This document shows positions 1-6,754 of a DNA stretch of 8,634 nucleotides, piece after piece. Origin of the DNA: an uncultured Pseudomonadota bacterium (GTDB taxonomy: Bacteria > Pseudomonadota > Gammaproteobacteria > Burkholderiales > Thiobacillaceae); assembly GCA_903918705.1 (NCBI GenBank), contig CAIXFP010000210.1:1-8634 (forward strand), written 5' to 3'. A program made the translations under genes and the position numbers. The notes below the pieces were generated by a model, which saw nothing but the letters and a program-made list of their open reading frames with translations, ran no database searches and had not been told where the DNA came from. How positions within the stretch are numbered: position 1 is the stretch's first letter; each line of letters starts with the position of its first letter.

Positions 1-166
1 CGTTGTAGGAGAGGCTGAGCGCCTGGCCGTTGATGGTCAGGCCGGTGACGCTGTCATAGGCGTAGGCCAGCACACCGGCCTGGGCCGAAATGCTGCCGCC
101 GAGCAGGCCCAGTGCCAGTGCCAGTGGCATGGCGCGGGCAGCGCGTAATTGAAACGGTTTTCGCAT
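1..166 (-). CDS. Secreted protein of unknown function, N-terminal 55 residues only
   Basis: The reading frame opens at an ATG (164-166) and runs off the left edge of the window, so only 55 codons are visible. The start is supported by a Shine-Dalgarno GGGAG six bases upstream. The protein begins MRKPF, has an Arg-rich n-region and an Ala/Leu hydrophobic core (residues 13-24), and ends its signal with a classic AQA|G site, so cleavage is likely after residue 30. The mature part starts GVLAYAYDSVTGLTINGQ, which suggests a beta-rich extracellular protein. No lipobox is present. I do not recognise the family. A PEP-CTERM or other matrix protein is an inference from the sigma-54-type promoter upstream and the polysaccharide genes next door; the C-terminal sorting signal that would decide it lies outside the window. 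Confidence 0.8.
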   Translation of the reverse strand, partial: MRKPFQLRAARAMPLALALGLLGGSISAQAGVLAYAYDSVTGLTINGQALSLSYN

Positions 167-172
167 GATGAA

Positions 173-177
173 CTCCC
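173..177 (-). promoter_or_regulatory. Shine-Dalgarno site of the left-edge secreted protein gene
   Basis: GGGAG on the minus strand, six bases before the ATG at 166-164, fixes the start of the exported protein. It is one of only two clear ribosome-binding sites in the window. Confidence 0.7.
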
Positions 178-217
178 AATTGTTTTGGCTGATACCCGCC
201 CCGAGAGTGCGGGAAAG

Positions 218-237
218 CTTGCTGGCATGCCAGCAAG
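218..237. repeat. Perfect 20-bp palindrome overlapping the sigma-54 -12 element
   Basis: The sequence CTTGCTGGCATGCCAGCAAG is its own reverse complement over all 20 bases. It covers about -17 to +4 of the predicted sigma-54 transcript, including the -12 TTGCT box. It could be an operator for a dimeric regulator that blocks polymerase, or an incidental result of the TTGCTGG promoter box. Only its downstream end would be transcribed, so an RNA hairpin role is unlikely. Confidence 0.6.
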
Positions 238-247
238 AAGTATGCCG
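232..247 (-). promoter_or_regulatory. Candidate sigma-54 (RpoN) -24/-12 promoter
   Basis: Minus strand reads CGGCAT-ACTTC-TTGCT. This matches the sigma-54 consensus (TGGCAC-N5-TTGCW) at all but two positions and keeps the essential GG and GC dinucleotides 10 bases apart (GG at 246-245, GC at 234-233). It points at the exported protein gene. Transcription would start near base 221, giving a leader of about 55 nt. Sigma-54 promoters need an enhancer-binding activator. In some PEP-CTERM-bearing betaproteobacteria a PrsK/PrsR-type two-component system is known to work with RpoN on such genes. No activator gene is visible here. Confidence 0.65.
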
Positions 248-308
248 AATTTTGCATTTAATTGGAATCAATGGCTTACGGTCGCCTGCCGATGCCTGGA
301 CAAATCGC

Positions 309-325
309 TGTAAAAAACCCCGACA
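309..325 (-). promoter_or_regulatory. Possible upstream activator site (TGT-N11-ACA)
   Basis: A 17-bp element, TGTAAAAAACCCCGACA on the plus strand, has TGT and ACA ends separated by 11 bases. It lies about 90-105 bases upstream of the predicted sigma-54 start, where enhancer sites for RpoN activators are normally found. The symmetry is limited to the three-base ends, and a single occurrence cannot prove a binding site. The T run could instead be the tail of a terminator for the gene ending at 372, although no hairpin stands directly before it. Confidence 0.25.
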
Positions 326-348
326 CTGTTTCGCAGGTTCCTCTCGCC

Positions 349-366
349 GCCAGGGCGCGGCCTGGC
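349..366 (-). terminator. GC-rich hairpin just past the end of the ligase gene; weak terminator candidate
   Basis: Minus strand GCCAGG-CCGCGC-CCTGGC forms a six-base-pair GC stem six bases after the TAA of the upstream gene. No U-tract follows directly; a run of six Ts occurs only about 30 bases further on (312-317). It is therefore not a standard intrinsic terminator and may simply protect the 3' end of the transcript. Confidence 0.3.
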
Positions 367-371
367 CATCC

Positions 372-3300
372 TTACTCGACCGGGAGGTCTCGGGGCGTCC
401 CGCTACGCGCCCGCCGCTTCCGTCTGGCGGGACGTTGAGCAGAGGCCATGCCGACCCAGGGCCGCTGAGCGAATGCCAGCGCCGCCAGGCCACCGCAATA
501 AGCAAGTCCGTAGCGGATCGCCAGTTCCGCGCCGGATGCGAGATGTGCCCGATCGGCGCTGAGCAGGAACTGCAGGGCGGAAAAATGCCGGCCATATTTG
601 AAGATGTCCGTGTCCGTGCCGAGTTGCAGCAAGCCGAAACTCAGCGGCAGGGCAACGCAGGCCCAGGCCAGGGTGGTCGTGGCTTTCAGGCCGCGCCCCA
701 CGGCGAGGCGGGCCATCAGGCTGCCGACCGTGCCCAGCAGCACGACACAAAGCGACAGGGCGGTATCGGAGAGCAAGCCGCCGCCTCCCGCCATCAATTC
801 CACCAGATTGTCCGTGGCGGCCTTCTCGATGACGATCCAGTGTCCCAGGGCCAGGATGGGCACCGCCACGGCGGCCAGGGCGCCGGCGCCGGCGTGGAGG
901 CGCCGGGTCGCCAGCGCCCGCGCTATCCAGGCCCCCACGGTCAACAGCAGGCTGATCACGCTGAACAGGGCCGTGAGGCGGGCCAGGGTTTCGAGATCGA
1001 AGGGCAGGGGCCAGCCGAGGATGGGGTAGCCGGCGATGTCGTGGTAATTCCGGCTGGGGGCGGCCTGCATCAGCAGCCACGCGGCCACGGCCGCGTGCAC
1101 CGGCACGGCGAGGAGATAGGCCCGGCTCCAGTTCCGTTGTTGGTCCAGTTGCCGGGCCAGCAGCGCCGGCACACCCGCGAACCAGAACCAGAACAGGGAA
1201 AACGCGACGGCCGAGACGACGGGGCTGGACGGATAAATCAACTGCCTGGCGTTGTAGGGCATGCCGGGGACGAAGGGCACGGCCAGGGCCAGGGCGGCCA
1301 GCAATCCCGCGCTCCAGGCCAGATCGCGCCACGGCGCCATGCTCCGGCGCTTTGGCGCGGCGGGAGCAGCCCGCTCGGTCGGGTCGGCGAGCGCCTCGAA
1401 TTCAGCGGATTGCGCGGCGGCTGCGGCCACCGGCTCCGCTGCCGGTCTGGTGGCCGGCGTCCGGGCTCCGCCATCGCGGGCAAGTTGGCCCAGCAGCAAG
1501 GTCAGGAAGAACAGCAGGGTCAAGCGCGGCGCATCGAACAGCGAATCCACGCCGCCCACGGTCATGAATCCGAGCAGCCCCGCCAGGATGGCGAGATCGA
1601 ACAGGTCACCCCCGCGCAGAAAACGCCCTGTGATCCGAACCAGGCCCTGGCCGAGCAGCAGCGCGAAGGCGGCTAGACCCAGCCAGCCCTGAGCAAACAG
1701 CACATCGACCCACAAGTTCTTGATATGCCATGCTAAGTGGTCGAACACGCTGAAGTACCAGCGATCCGCTCCCCGGGCAAAGTCGCCGTTGCTGACCACG
1801 TCATGACGCTCGGGATCCAGCAGGGCAATGTGCTGGATCTCGGCCACGCTGCCGGGACCGGCATTTTCGAGGGAGAGCGTCACCGGGCGTCCCCAGCCCT
1901 CCGGCCAGTTCAGGGCGAGTTCCTCCTGGTAGTTCTGCCACTGGCTGGTGAGGGCGAAGGTGGACGAGGCGCAGCCGAAGGAGTCGAAAAAGGTCCGCTC
2001 GCATAGCATCACGTTGAGCTTTGCGTTGCCGGAGGTTTGCCGCGCCGAGATCTCCAGACGATAGGTGACGTGATGGCTTACCGGAACCTTCTGCTCCACG
2101 TAGAGCGGCGTCCCGGCGCCCAGAGAGAGGGCATTGTGGCCGCCGAGATCGATATAGCCGAAGGAAGCCGGGCGCATTGCCGGCGCGCTGCGGAAGAAAT
2201 AGGTTACGGGATAACGGCCCGGCCCCATGCCGAACAATGCGTGCCACCAATCCGCGTCCCGCATGTCCAGGGCCTGTTGCCAGTGGGCCAGGCGCACTCC
2301 GGCATCGTGGCTGGTTTGCGCCAGGCGTGCCTGCGCAAACTGGCCGCCGAGGATGGGCGCCACCACCAGGCCGGCGAGGAGGCCGGCGGCGAGGATATAG
2401 GGCATGGCGCGCCGCCTGGCCTCGGGGCGGCCGCGCAGCAGCCAGCCCGCGCCCAGCACCAGCAGGACCAGCGCCGTGGCGACATAGCCGCCACGGGCGA
2501 AGGTCACCGCCTGGGCGTAGAGGCCGCCCAGCAGCAGCGCCATCGCCGTCGCCGCGGCCCACCGCGTTCGCTGCTGGGCGACATAAGCGGCCAGGAAGGG
2601 CAGCACCAGCACCAGGTAGGCCTCGATATGGGAACCGCCGACATTCATGCTGGACATCAGGCCGGCCGCCCGGAAGTCCCGTGTGACATCGGCCAGTCCC
2701 GGGAACACGGCCCTTTCCCAGAGCACGGCCAGGATTTCTCCGGCCAGTCCCAGGGTCATGCCCAGGGTGAACAGCCGCGCCACCGGAATGCCCTCCCGTG
2801 CCTGCCGGAGCAGCAGCGGCAGCAGGGCGAGGGCCCAGAAGAAACCCTTGGCCACCCGCAGGGGGTTGTAAGGGCTGTACGGGTGGGCAAAGGCGTTGAG
2901 GTCCGGAGGCGCGAGGGGCAACAGCGCCGTCGCCAGGCTGGCGATGTAAAGCACGCCATAGAGTCCCAGCCCGGACGCCACGCCCGGCGGCAGTCTTGGC
3001 CGACTCCGGGGGCCGGTGTGGCGGCGGCTGTAGCCGACGGCCAGGGTGAGCAGCAGCATCAGGTCGAATTCATCGAAGAAAAAGCGGCCCGACCAGGGCG
3101 CCAGATCCAGCACCGGCAGCAGCGCCGGAACCAGCACCAGCCAGGCCTGGGGCTGGCGCACGAGGAGCAGGACGTAGAGCAGCGCCGCCCCGGCGAGGGG
3201 AATGCGGGCGAAAGGCTGGTCCCACAAGCCGGCCAGGGCGGCGGCCAACGCCCCGGCCGCCAACAGGGGACCACCCAGCCCCCGCCCTCCCGAGACCGCG

Positions 3301-4277
3301 CGGACGGTGGCCGGGTTCGACTCCGGGGGAGCCATCGGGACCAGTGCCGGCGCTGGTCGCGCCGTGCCGTAACGGCAGGCCAGCAGGGCGCCCAGCGCGG
3401 CCCCCAGCGCGGCGAACAGAAGGTCGCTGTAATCCGGCTGCCGGCTGGCCTGGAACAACTTGCCGCTCTCCAGCACGGCGTCCACCAGCATGCCCGAGTA
3501 AGCTGCCCGCCACAGCAGGGTGCGGCCAAGCGTGGCGCGGCGGCGCCCTGCCCAAACGCCCACCCCCAGGGGCACGAAGGCGGCCAGGACCAGGGCCACG
3601 CTGCGCAGGGCAAAACCGATGTCCGCGAAATAGTCCTGATAGAACGGGGTGAGAGGCACGGCCGCCAGGCGGTCGAGCGCCTGTGGCAGGGGCAGCCAGG
3701 GCGCGCCGAGCCAGCCGCTCGCCCAGGCAAGCAGGCCGAGATAAGGCGCGAGGCCGAGCGCCGCGGGCAGGCGGGCGGCCGCCAGGCTGGGACAGAGTTG
3801 GCCGGTCAGGGCGGAAAAATGGGCCAGCAGGCCCAACAGTCCGGGCCGGGCCAGCGGCCACAGCAGGAGGCCCAGGGCGGCGCCCAGGGCGTTGGTCACG
3901 ATGTCCCCGAACAGCGGGGTGCGGCTCACGGTGAAGGTCTGGGTAAATTCGATGGCGGCGCTGAGGGCGACGCAGCCCAGCCAGGTCAGGATCGCGCCCG
4001 ACAGCCCGCCGCCGCGTCCGCGCGCGGCCAGAATCCCGCGCCCCAGGAGACCCAGGGGCGCATAAAGCAGGACGTTGGTAATCGCGTCGGTCCAGGAGAA
4101 CGGTCCCTTGTCGGCCCAGGGCAGCCCGAGGAAACCGCTCCATGCTTCCGCCAGGGGAACCTCCCGGAAATCCAGCGGCACCAGGCTGCCATAGACGACG
4201 AAAACCAGATAGAACAGGCCCAGCCTGAACAGCGGGCCAGCCTGTGGTTCTGATCGGGCGCGGTGTTCACGGGTCAT
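372..4277 (-). CDS. VanZ-like / O-antigen ligase-polymerase fusion membrane protein (1301 aa)
   Basis: This is a very hydrophobic inner-membrane protein, probably handling polymerisation or transfer of an exported polysaccharide. Residues 15-140 are a VanZ-like module (E-F-T-Q...SR...GDIVTNALGAALG near 110-136). Residues about 205-305 repeat that pattern (LESGKLFQASRQPDYSDLL, then ALGAALGALLA). Residues about 335-935 resemble the Wzy/WaaL O-antigen ligase superfamily, with TFARGGYVA at 592-600 and AWHIKNLWVDVLFAQGWLG at 849-867, which matches the HxxN...G..G motif of the large periplasmic loop. About 125 residues before that His (716-845) look like a soluble beta-sandwich. A Pro/Ala linker (936-975) leads to a further multi-TM region (980-1275) and a basic tail. 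The start overlaps the upstream stop by 11 nt and has a GGAGG site, so translation is probably coupled. The ligase-superfamily call is fairly sure; the reaction and substrate are not known. The function of VanZ modules is also unclear. Confidence 0.8.
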   Translation of the reverse strand: MTREHRARSEPQAGPLFRLGLFYLVFVVYGSLVPLDFREVPLAEAWSGFLGLPWADKGPFSWTDAITNVLLYAPLGLLGRGILAARGRGGGLSGAILTWLGCVALSAAIEFTQTFTVSRTPLFGDIVTNALGAALGLLLWPLARPGLLGLLAHFSALTGQLCPSLAAARLPAALGLAPYLGLLAWASGWLGAPWLPLPQALDRLAAVPLTPFYQDYFADIGFALRSVALVLAAFVPLGVGVWAGRRRATLGRTLLWRAAYSGMLVDAVLESGKLFQASRQPDYSDLLFAALGAALGALLACRYGTARPAPALVPMAPPESNPATVRAVSGGRGLGGPLLAAGALAAALAGLWDQPFARIPLAGAALLYVLLLVRQPQAWLVLVPALLPVLDLAPWSGRFFFDEFDLMLLLTLAVGYSRRHTGPRSRPRLPPGVASGLGLYGVLYIASLATALLPLAPPDLNAFAHPYSPYNPLRVAKGFFWALALLPLLLRQAREGIPVARLFTLGMTLGLAGEILAVLWERAVFPGLADVTRDFRAAGLMSSMNVGGSHIEAYLVLVLPFLAAYVAQQRTRWAAATAMALLLGGLYAQAVTFARGGYVATALVLLVLGAGWLLRGRPEARRRAMPYILAAGLLAGLVVAPILGGQFAQARLAQTSHDAGVRLAHWQQALDMRDADWWHALFGMGPGRYPVTYFFRSAPAMRPASFGYIDLGGHNALSLGAGTPLYVEQKVPVSHHVTYRLEISARQTSGNAKLNVMLCERTFFDSFGCASSTFALTSQWQNYQEELALNWPEGWGRPVTLSLENAGPGSVAEIQHIALLDPERHDVVSNGDFARGADRWYFSVFDHLAWHIKNLWVDVLFAQGWLGLAAFALLLGQGLVRITGRFLRGGDLFDLAILAGLLGFMTVGGVDSLFDAPRLTLLFFLTLLLGQLARDGGARTPATRPAAEPVAAAAAQSAEFEALADPTERAAPAAPKRRSMAPWRDLAWSAGLLAALALAVPFVPGMPYNARQLIYPSSPVVSAVAFSLFWFWFAGVPALLARQLDQQRNWSRAYLLAVPVHAAVAAWLLMQAAPSRNYHDIAGYPILGWPLPFDLETLARLTALFSVISLLLTVGAWIARALATRRLHAGAGALAAVAVPILALGHWIVIEKAATDNLVELMAGGGGLLSDTALSLCVVLLGTVGSLMARLAVGRGLKATTTLAWACVALPLSFGLLQLGTDTDIFKYGRHFSALQFLLSADRAHLASGAELAIRYGLAYCGGLAALAFAQRPWVGMASAQRPARRKRRARSGTPRDLPVE

Positions 4278-5577
4278 GGCGAGCCTCCGGGCAGGGCGTG
4301 TCGGTGCAGGCGCCCGCTACCGGGGTGACGCGCGGGTGGCCGGCGAAATCCCGGCCGCTGTCCGGGTAGGTTGCCGGGTCCGCGCTCCAGGGCGGGTTCG
4401 CGCCGGCCAGAAGATGGCGCGGCGCCAGGTCGAGCCGCTCCCGTTCGGCGTAAGGCCGCTTCAGCACACTGGCGGCGGCGGCATAGTCGCCAGTTTGATT
4501 GGCGGCGGCCGCACCGCCGCGGATCGGCTCCGCGGCGAACACCAGATTGCCCCAGACCCGTTGCGGCCAGAGCGGCGGCGCGCCGTCGCGGTGGAGGATG
4601 CGGATGCCGTGGCTACGGGCGATGATCGTGTTGTCGAAGAGGTCCACCCGGCGCGGCACGTCGTTGTGGGGCTGGATATGAATGGCGGGCCCCTGGCTGT
4701 TGACGAACAGGTTGTCGTAGAGGGCGAGATGCCCCTCCCCCTGGAACAGCGCCTCGCTCGGGTTCTCCCAGAACAGGTTGCCGTAGATCAGTACGCGGTC
4801 GAGGGCGCCGGGGCCTTCCTTGGGCGCGTGGCCGATCAACACGTTGGGGCGGGCGGCGGGGCCGGGCCAGGCGGTGTCCTTGGCGAAGAGATTGCCGCGG
4901 AGGATGGTGTCGTGGCTGCGATCCGCTTCCGGCATGCCGGCCGGGCGCGGCTTCTGGTGCTTGATCTGAAGGTTGTAGCCGATCGTGTCGGTGACCCGGT
5001 TGTCCTCGATGCGTCCGGCCACGAAGGGGGCGCCACCGTCGGAATTGCCGAAGTACATGCCGGTGCCCACCCGCTCGATGCGGTTGCCTCGCACTACCCA
5101 GCCGAAGGCCGGGCATTTGCTGGAGATGCCCACTTTCTGCTGGCTGGCGGCGTAGTCGTGGATGTAAAGATTCTCCAGGGTGATGAAGTCAACGTAATGG
5201 CTGTGGCCCTCCGCTTTCACCGCGTCCACAGGCTGATCGCCCCCGTCCAGTTCCAGATTGCGGATCACCAGGTGGCGAACGTCGAGCAGGCTGACGGTGT
5301 TGTGCTCGTCGTCGGCCAGGAAGCGGGTGCCGCCGCCATGGCCGGAGCGTTCCGGCGTCACACCCTCGATGACGATGGGACGCCCCGCCTCGCCCTCGAG
5401 ATGGCGCAGTTCCAGCCCGGCGCGGTAGTCGCCCGCCCGCAGCACCAGGTGGTCGCCCGGCAGCAGATGGCCGAGCAGGGCAAGGTAGTCATCGGGGCCC
5501 GCCAGATAGTCCCGTGCACAGGCCGGGCCGGCAGCCAGCAGCGCGCTCAGCAGGAGGCTCAGTCGGCCGGCGGGCAT
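4267..5577 (-). CDS. Exported right-handed parallel beta-helix protein
   Basis: The 436-residue protein has an N-terminal signal peptide (core residues 5-18, likely cleavage ACA|RD after residue 22; no lipobox). Residues 40-75 (GDHLVLRAGDYRAG...GRPIVIEG) are typical of the cap and first turns of beta-helix polysaccharide lyases, epimerases and NosD-like proteins. From about residue 93 to 350 there are repeated short strands with Asn/Asp-turn patterns (VIRNLELDG, VVRGNRIERV, RIEDNRVTD, ILRGNLFAKD, VLIYGNLFWEN, ALYDNLFVNS, VDLFDNTIIA), as in parallel beta-helix coils. Two Cys near the end (CTDTPC) might form a disulfide. I see no signature that separates a lyase, epimerase or plain binding protein, so activity is unassigned. 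It probably acts on, or helps export, the polysaccharide made with the downstream ligase-like protein. The start overlaps the aroK stop by 19 nt and has no Shine-Dalgarno site, which points to reinitiation. Confidence 0.82.
   Translation of the reverse strand: MPAGRLSLLLSALLAAGPACARDYLAGPDDYLALLGHLLPGDHLVLRAGDYRAGLELRHLEGEAGRPIVIEGVTPERSGHGGGTRFLADDEHNTVSLLDVRHLVIRNLELDGGDQPVDAVKAEGHSHYVDFITLENLYIHDYAASQQKVGISSKCPAFGWVVRGNRIERVGTGMYFGNSDGGAPFVAGRIEDNRVTDTIGYNLQIKHQKPRPAGMPEADRSHDTILRGNLFAKDTAWPGPAARPNVLIGHAPKEGPGALDRVLIYGNLFWENPSEALFQGEGHLALYDNLFVNSQGPAIHIQPHNDVPRRVDLFDNTIIARSHGIRILHRDGAPPLWPQRVWGNLVFAAEPIRGGAAAANQTGDYAAAASVLKRPYAERERLDLAPRHLLAGANPPWSADPATYPDSGRDFAGHPRVTPVAGACTDTPCPEARHDP
4284..4288 (-). 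promoter_or_regulatory. Shine-Dalgarno site of the VanZ-ligase gene, inside the upstream gene
   Basis: GGAGG on the minus strand sits six bases before the ATG at 4277-4275 and within the last codons of the beta-helix gene. It selects this start and supports coupled translation across the overlap. Confidence 0.7.
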
Positions 5578-6113
5578 TTCACGGGAAGCGCCACATCCGC
5601 CAGGTCCAGGCTGTTTTCCAGGCGGCGGACCAGGCTATGGGCGCTCTGGCGGCCCGACTCCAGGACGATGTCGGCGGCTTCCATGTAAAAGGCGTGGCGC
5701 GCGGCGTAGAGATCCTGCAACTTGCGCAACGGGTCGTCGGTCTGTAGCAGCGGGCGATTCCTGTCGTGGCGTGTGCGCAGGTACAACTCCCGCGGCTGGC
5801 AGCGCAGATACACCACGGCGCCGCGGTGCTTCAGGTGGGCGCGGTTCTCCGGGCGGATCACGGCGCCGCCGCCGGTGGCCAGGACGATGCCGCGACGCTG
5901 GCTGAGCTCGTCGATCACGCAGGACTCGCGCTTGCGAAAGCCTTCCTCGCCTTCGATCTCGAAGATGGTGGGGATGGAGACGCCGCAACGGGCGACGATT
6001 TCGTGGTCGGAATCGACGAAGGCGAGGCCGCGATGGCGTGCCAGCAGTTTGCCGATGGTGGTCTTGCCGGAGCCCATCAGGCCGACCAGGAAGATGTTTG
6101 AACTGGGAATCAT
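5559..6113 (-). CDS. aroK: Shikimate kinase
   Basis: This cytosolic enzyme phosphorylates shikimate with ATP to shikimate 3-phosphate, the fifth step of chorismate synthesis. The 184-residue frame shows the Walker A loop GLMGSGKTT (11-19), VDSD (33-36; shikimate and magnesium binding), FRKRES (59-64) with the substrate-binding Arg, the glycine triplet ATGGGAV (79-85), and the lid RNRPLL (118-123) with its catalytic Arg. All key residues appear intact. I chose the ATG at 6113-6111, giving MIPSSNIFLVG, because this matches the family's N-terminus. An in-frame ATG at 6164 would add 17 unrelated residues and overlap dciA. The spacing to dciA is 19 nt. In many betaproteobacteria aroK is followed by aroB in the pil cluster; here aroB is absent and polysaccharide genes follow directly. 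Confidence 0.95.
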   Translation of the reverse strand: MIPSSNIFLVGLMGSGKTTIGKLLARHRGLAFVDSDHEIVARCGVSIPTIFEIEGEEGFRKRESCVIDELSQRRGIVLATGGGAVIRPENRAHLKHRGAVVYLRCQPRELYLRTRHDRNRPLLQTDDPLRKLQDLYAARHAFYMEAADIVLESGRQSAHSLVRRLENSLDLADVALPVKCPPAD

Positions 6114-6132
6114 GGCGGGATTGTAAACGGGC

Positions 6133-6576
6133 TTAGCGTCCCCGCCGTTTCGCCAGCAGCGCATCCACCGCCGCCTTCAGGTCACCCTCCGGCAAGTGTT
6201 CGTCCAGATTCCGGAACGCCGCCAGGGCGGCATTGCCGAGGCCGAATTTTTCCCGTTTCTCGGGCACGGTCCAGTCGGCGCGCACTTTTACCTTCACCGC
6301 CAACACGGGCGCCTCCGGCCGGCTCAAGGCGCGGCCGACGCCGCCGGCCTGGCTGCGCACCCGGCTGGCGGCGGCCCCGTTGGCGCAATGGAGCAACGCG
6401 GTGTCGCCCGAAATCGCCACCACCCGGCAGGCCCGCGCCACCGCCGCCGGCACCACTTCGGCGAGGCGGCGGTTGAGCTCGCGCAGGCGCTCGGCTTCCG
6501 GCAGGGCGACTTCGAGCACCGGGTTGTCGCGCAGCAGCTTGCGCAGGCTGATCAGGGGAGAGGGGCGGTAGGCCAT
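6133..6576 (-). CDS. dciA: DUF721 / DciA replicative-helicase operator
   Basis: The 147-residue basic protein has the DUF721 pattern: an N-terminal helix pair (ISLRKLLRDNPVLEVALPEAERLRELNRRLAEVVP), then a small alpha/beta fold (ACRVVAISGDTALLHCANGAAASRVRS) and a charged C-terminus rich in Lys and Arg. DciA works with DnaB to load or operate the replicative helicase in bacteria that lack DnaC. The divergent position beside secA matches the lpxC-dciA-secA neighbourhood of Pseudomonas and relatives, which strengthens the name. It is the first gene of the minus-strand operon and is followed by aroK after 19 nt. No good Shine-Dalgarno site precedes the ATG. The helicase role is inferred from the family and was not tested here. 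Confidence 0.85.
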   Translation of the reverse strand: MAYRPSPLISLRKLLRDNPVLEVALPEAERLRELNRRLAEVVPAAVARACRVVAISGDTALLHCANGAAASRVRSQAGGVGRALSRPEAPVLAVKVKVRADWTVPEKREKFGLGNAALAAFRNLDEHLPEGDLKAAVDALLAKRRGR

Positions 6577-6602
6577 GGGCGGGAGGTGTTAGGCGTTAGG
6601 CT

Positions 6603-6690
6603 GTAGCCCGGATGCAGCGCAGCGGAATCCGGGAGGCGATGCGTATTCGACCCGGTTATCCGGATTCCGCTTTCGCTCCATCCGGGCTAC
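6603..6690. repeat. Palindromic (REP/MITE-like) intergenic repeat, 88 bp
   Basis: Two arms of 30 and 31 bases (6603-6632 and 6660-6690) are near-perfect reverse complements around a 27-base centre. Each begins GTAGCCCGGATG and ends GCGGAATCCGG when read inwards. They differ at one base plus one single-base indel (AGCGCAGCGG against AGCGAAAGCGG). Elements with this GTAGCCCGGAT...AATCCGG core are dispersed between genes in many proteobacteria. It has no coding potential. It lies between the divergent dciA and secA genes and could separate their promoters or fold in a transcript. The rest of the 6577-6754 spacer shows no convincing -35/-10 promoter. Confidence 0.8.
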
Positions 6691-6754
6691 GGGGGACGGA
6701 AACCCCGGTATGGTAGCATCGTGCGATTTTCCGCATTCCCACCTAGCGCCTTTC

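Noticed and set aside
221..236. Second sigma-54 match, TGGCAT...GC, on the minus strand inside the palindrome
   Set aside because: The GG to GC spacing is one base too long; the match at 232-247 has correct spacing.
165..1676. A 503-codon plus-strand open frame
   Set aside because: Low-complexity Gln/Gly/Arg composition, antisense to the ligase C-terminal region and to the promoter spacer; a shadow frame.
2037..4253. A 738-codon open frame on the plus strand opposite the VanZ-ligase gene
   Set aside because: It is Gln/Arg/Gly-rich and has no recognisable domain. The minus-strand protein has clear membrane segments and motifs. Long antisense frames are expected in such GC-rich DNA.
5511..5577. 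Lipoprotein signal on the beta-helix protein (Cys20)
   Set aside because: Residues before the Cys are G-P-A, which do not fit a lipobox; ACA|RD fits signal peptidase I.
4276..5688. A 470-codon plus-strand open frame opposite the beta-helix gene
   Set aside because: The opposite strand encodes a signal peptide and beta-helix repeats; this frame shows no domain.
6114..6164. Longer AroK start at 6164
   Set aside because: The extra 17 residues are unlike the family N-terminus and overlap dciA by 32 nt; MIPSSNIFLVG fits much better.
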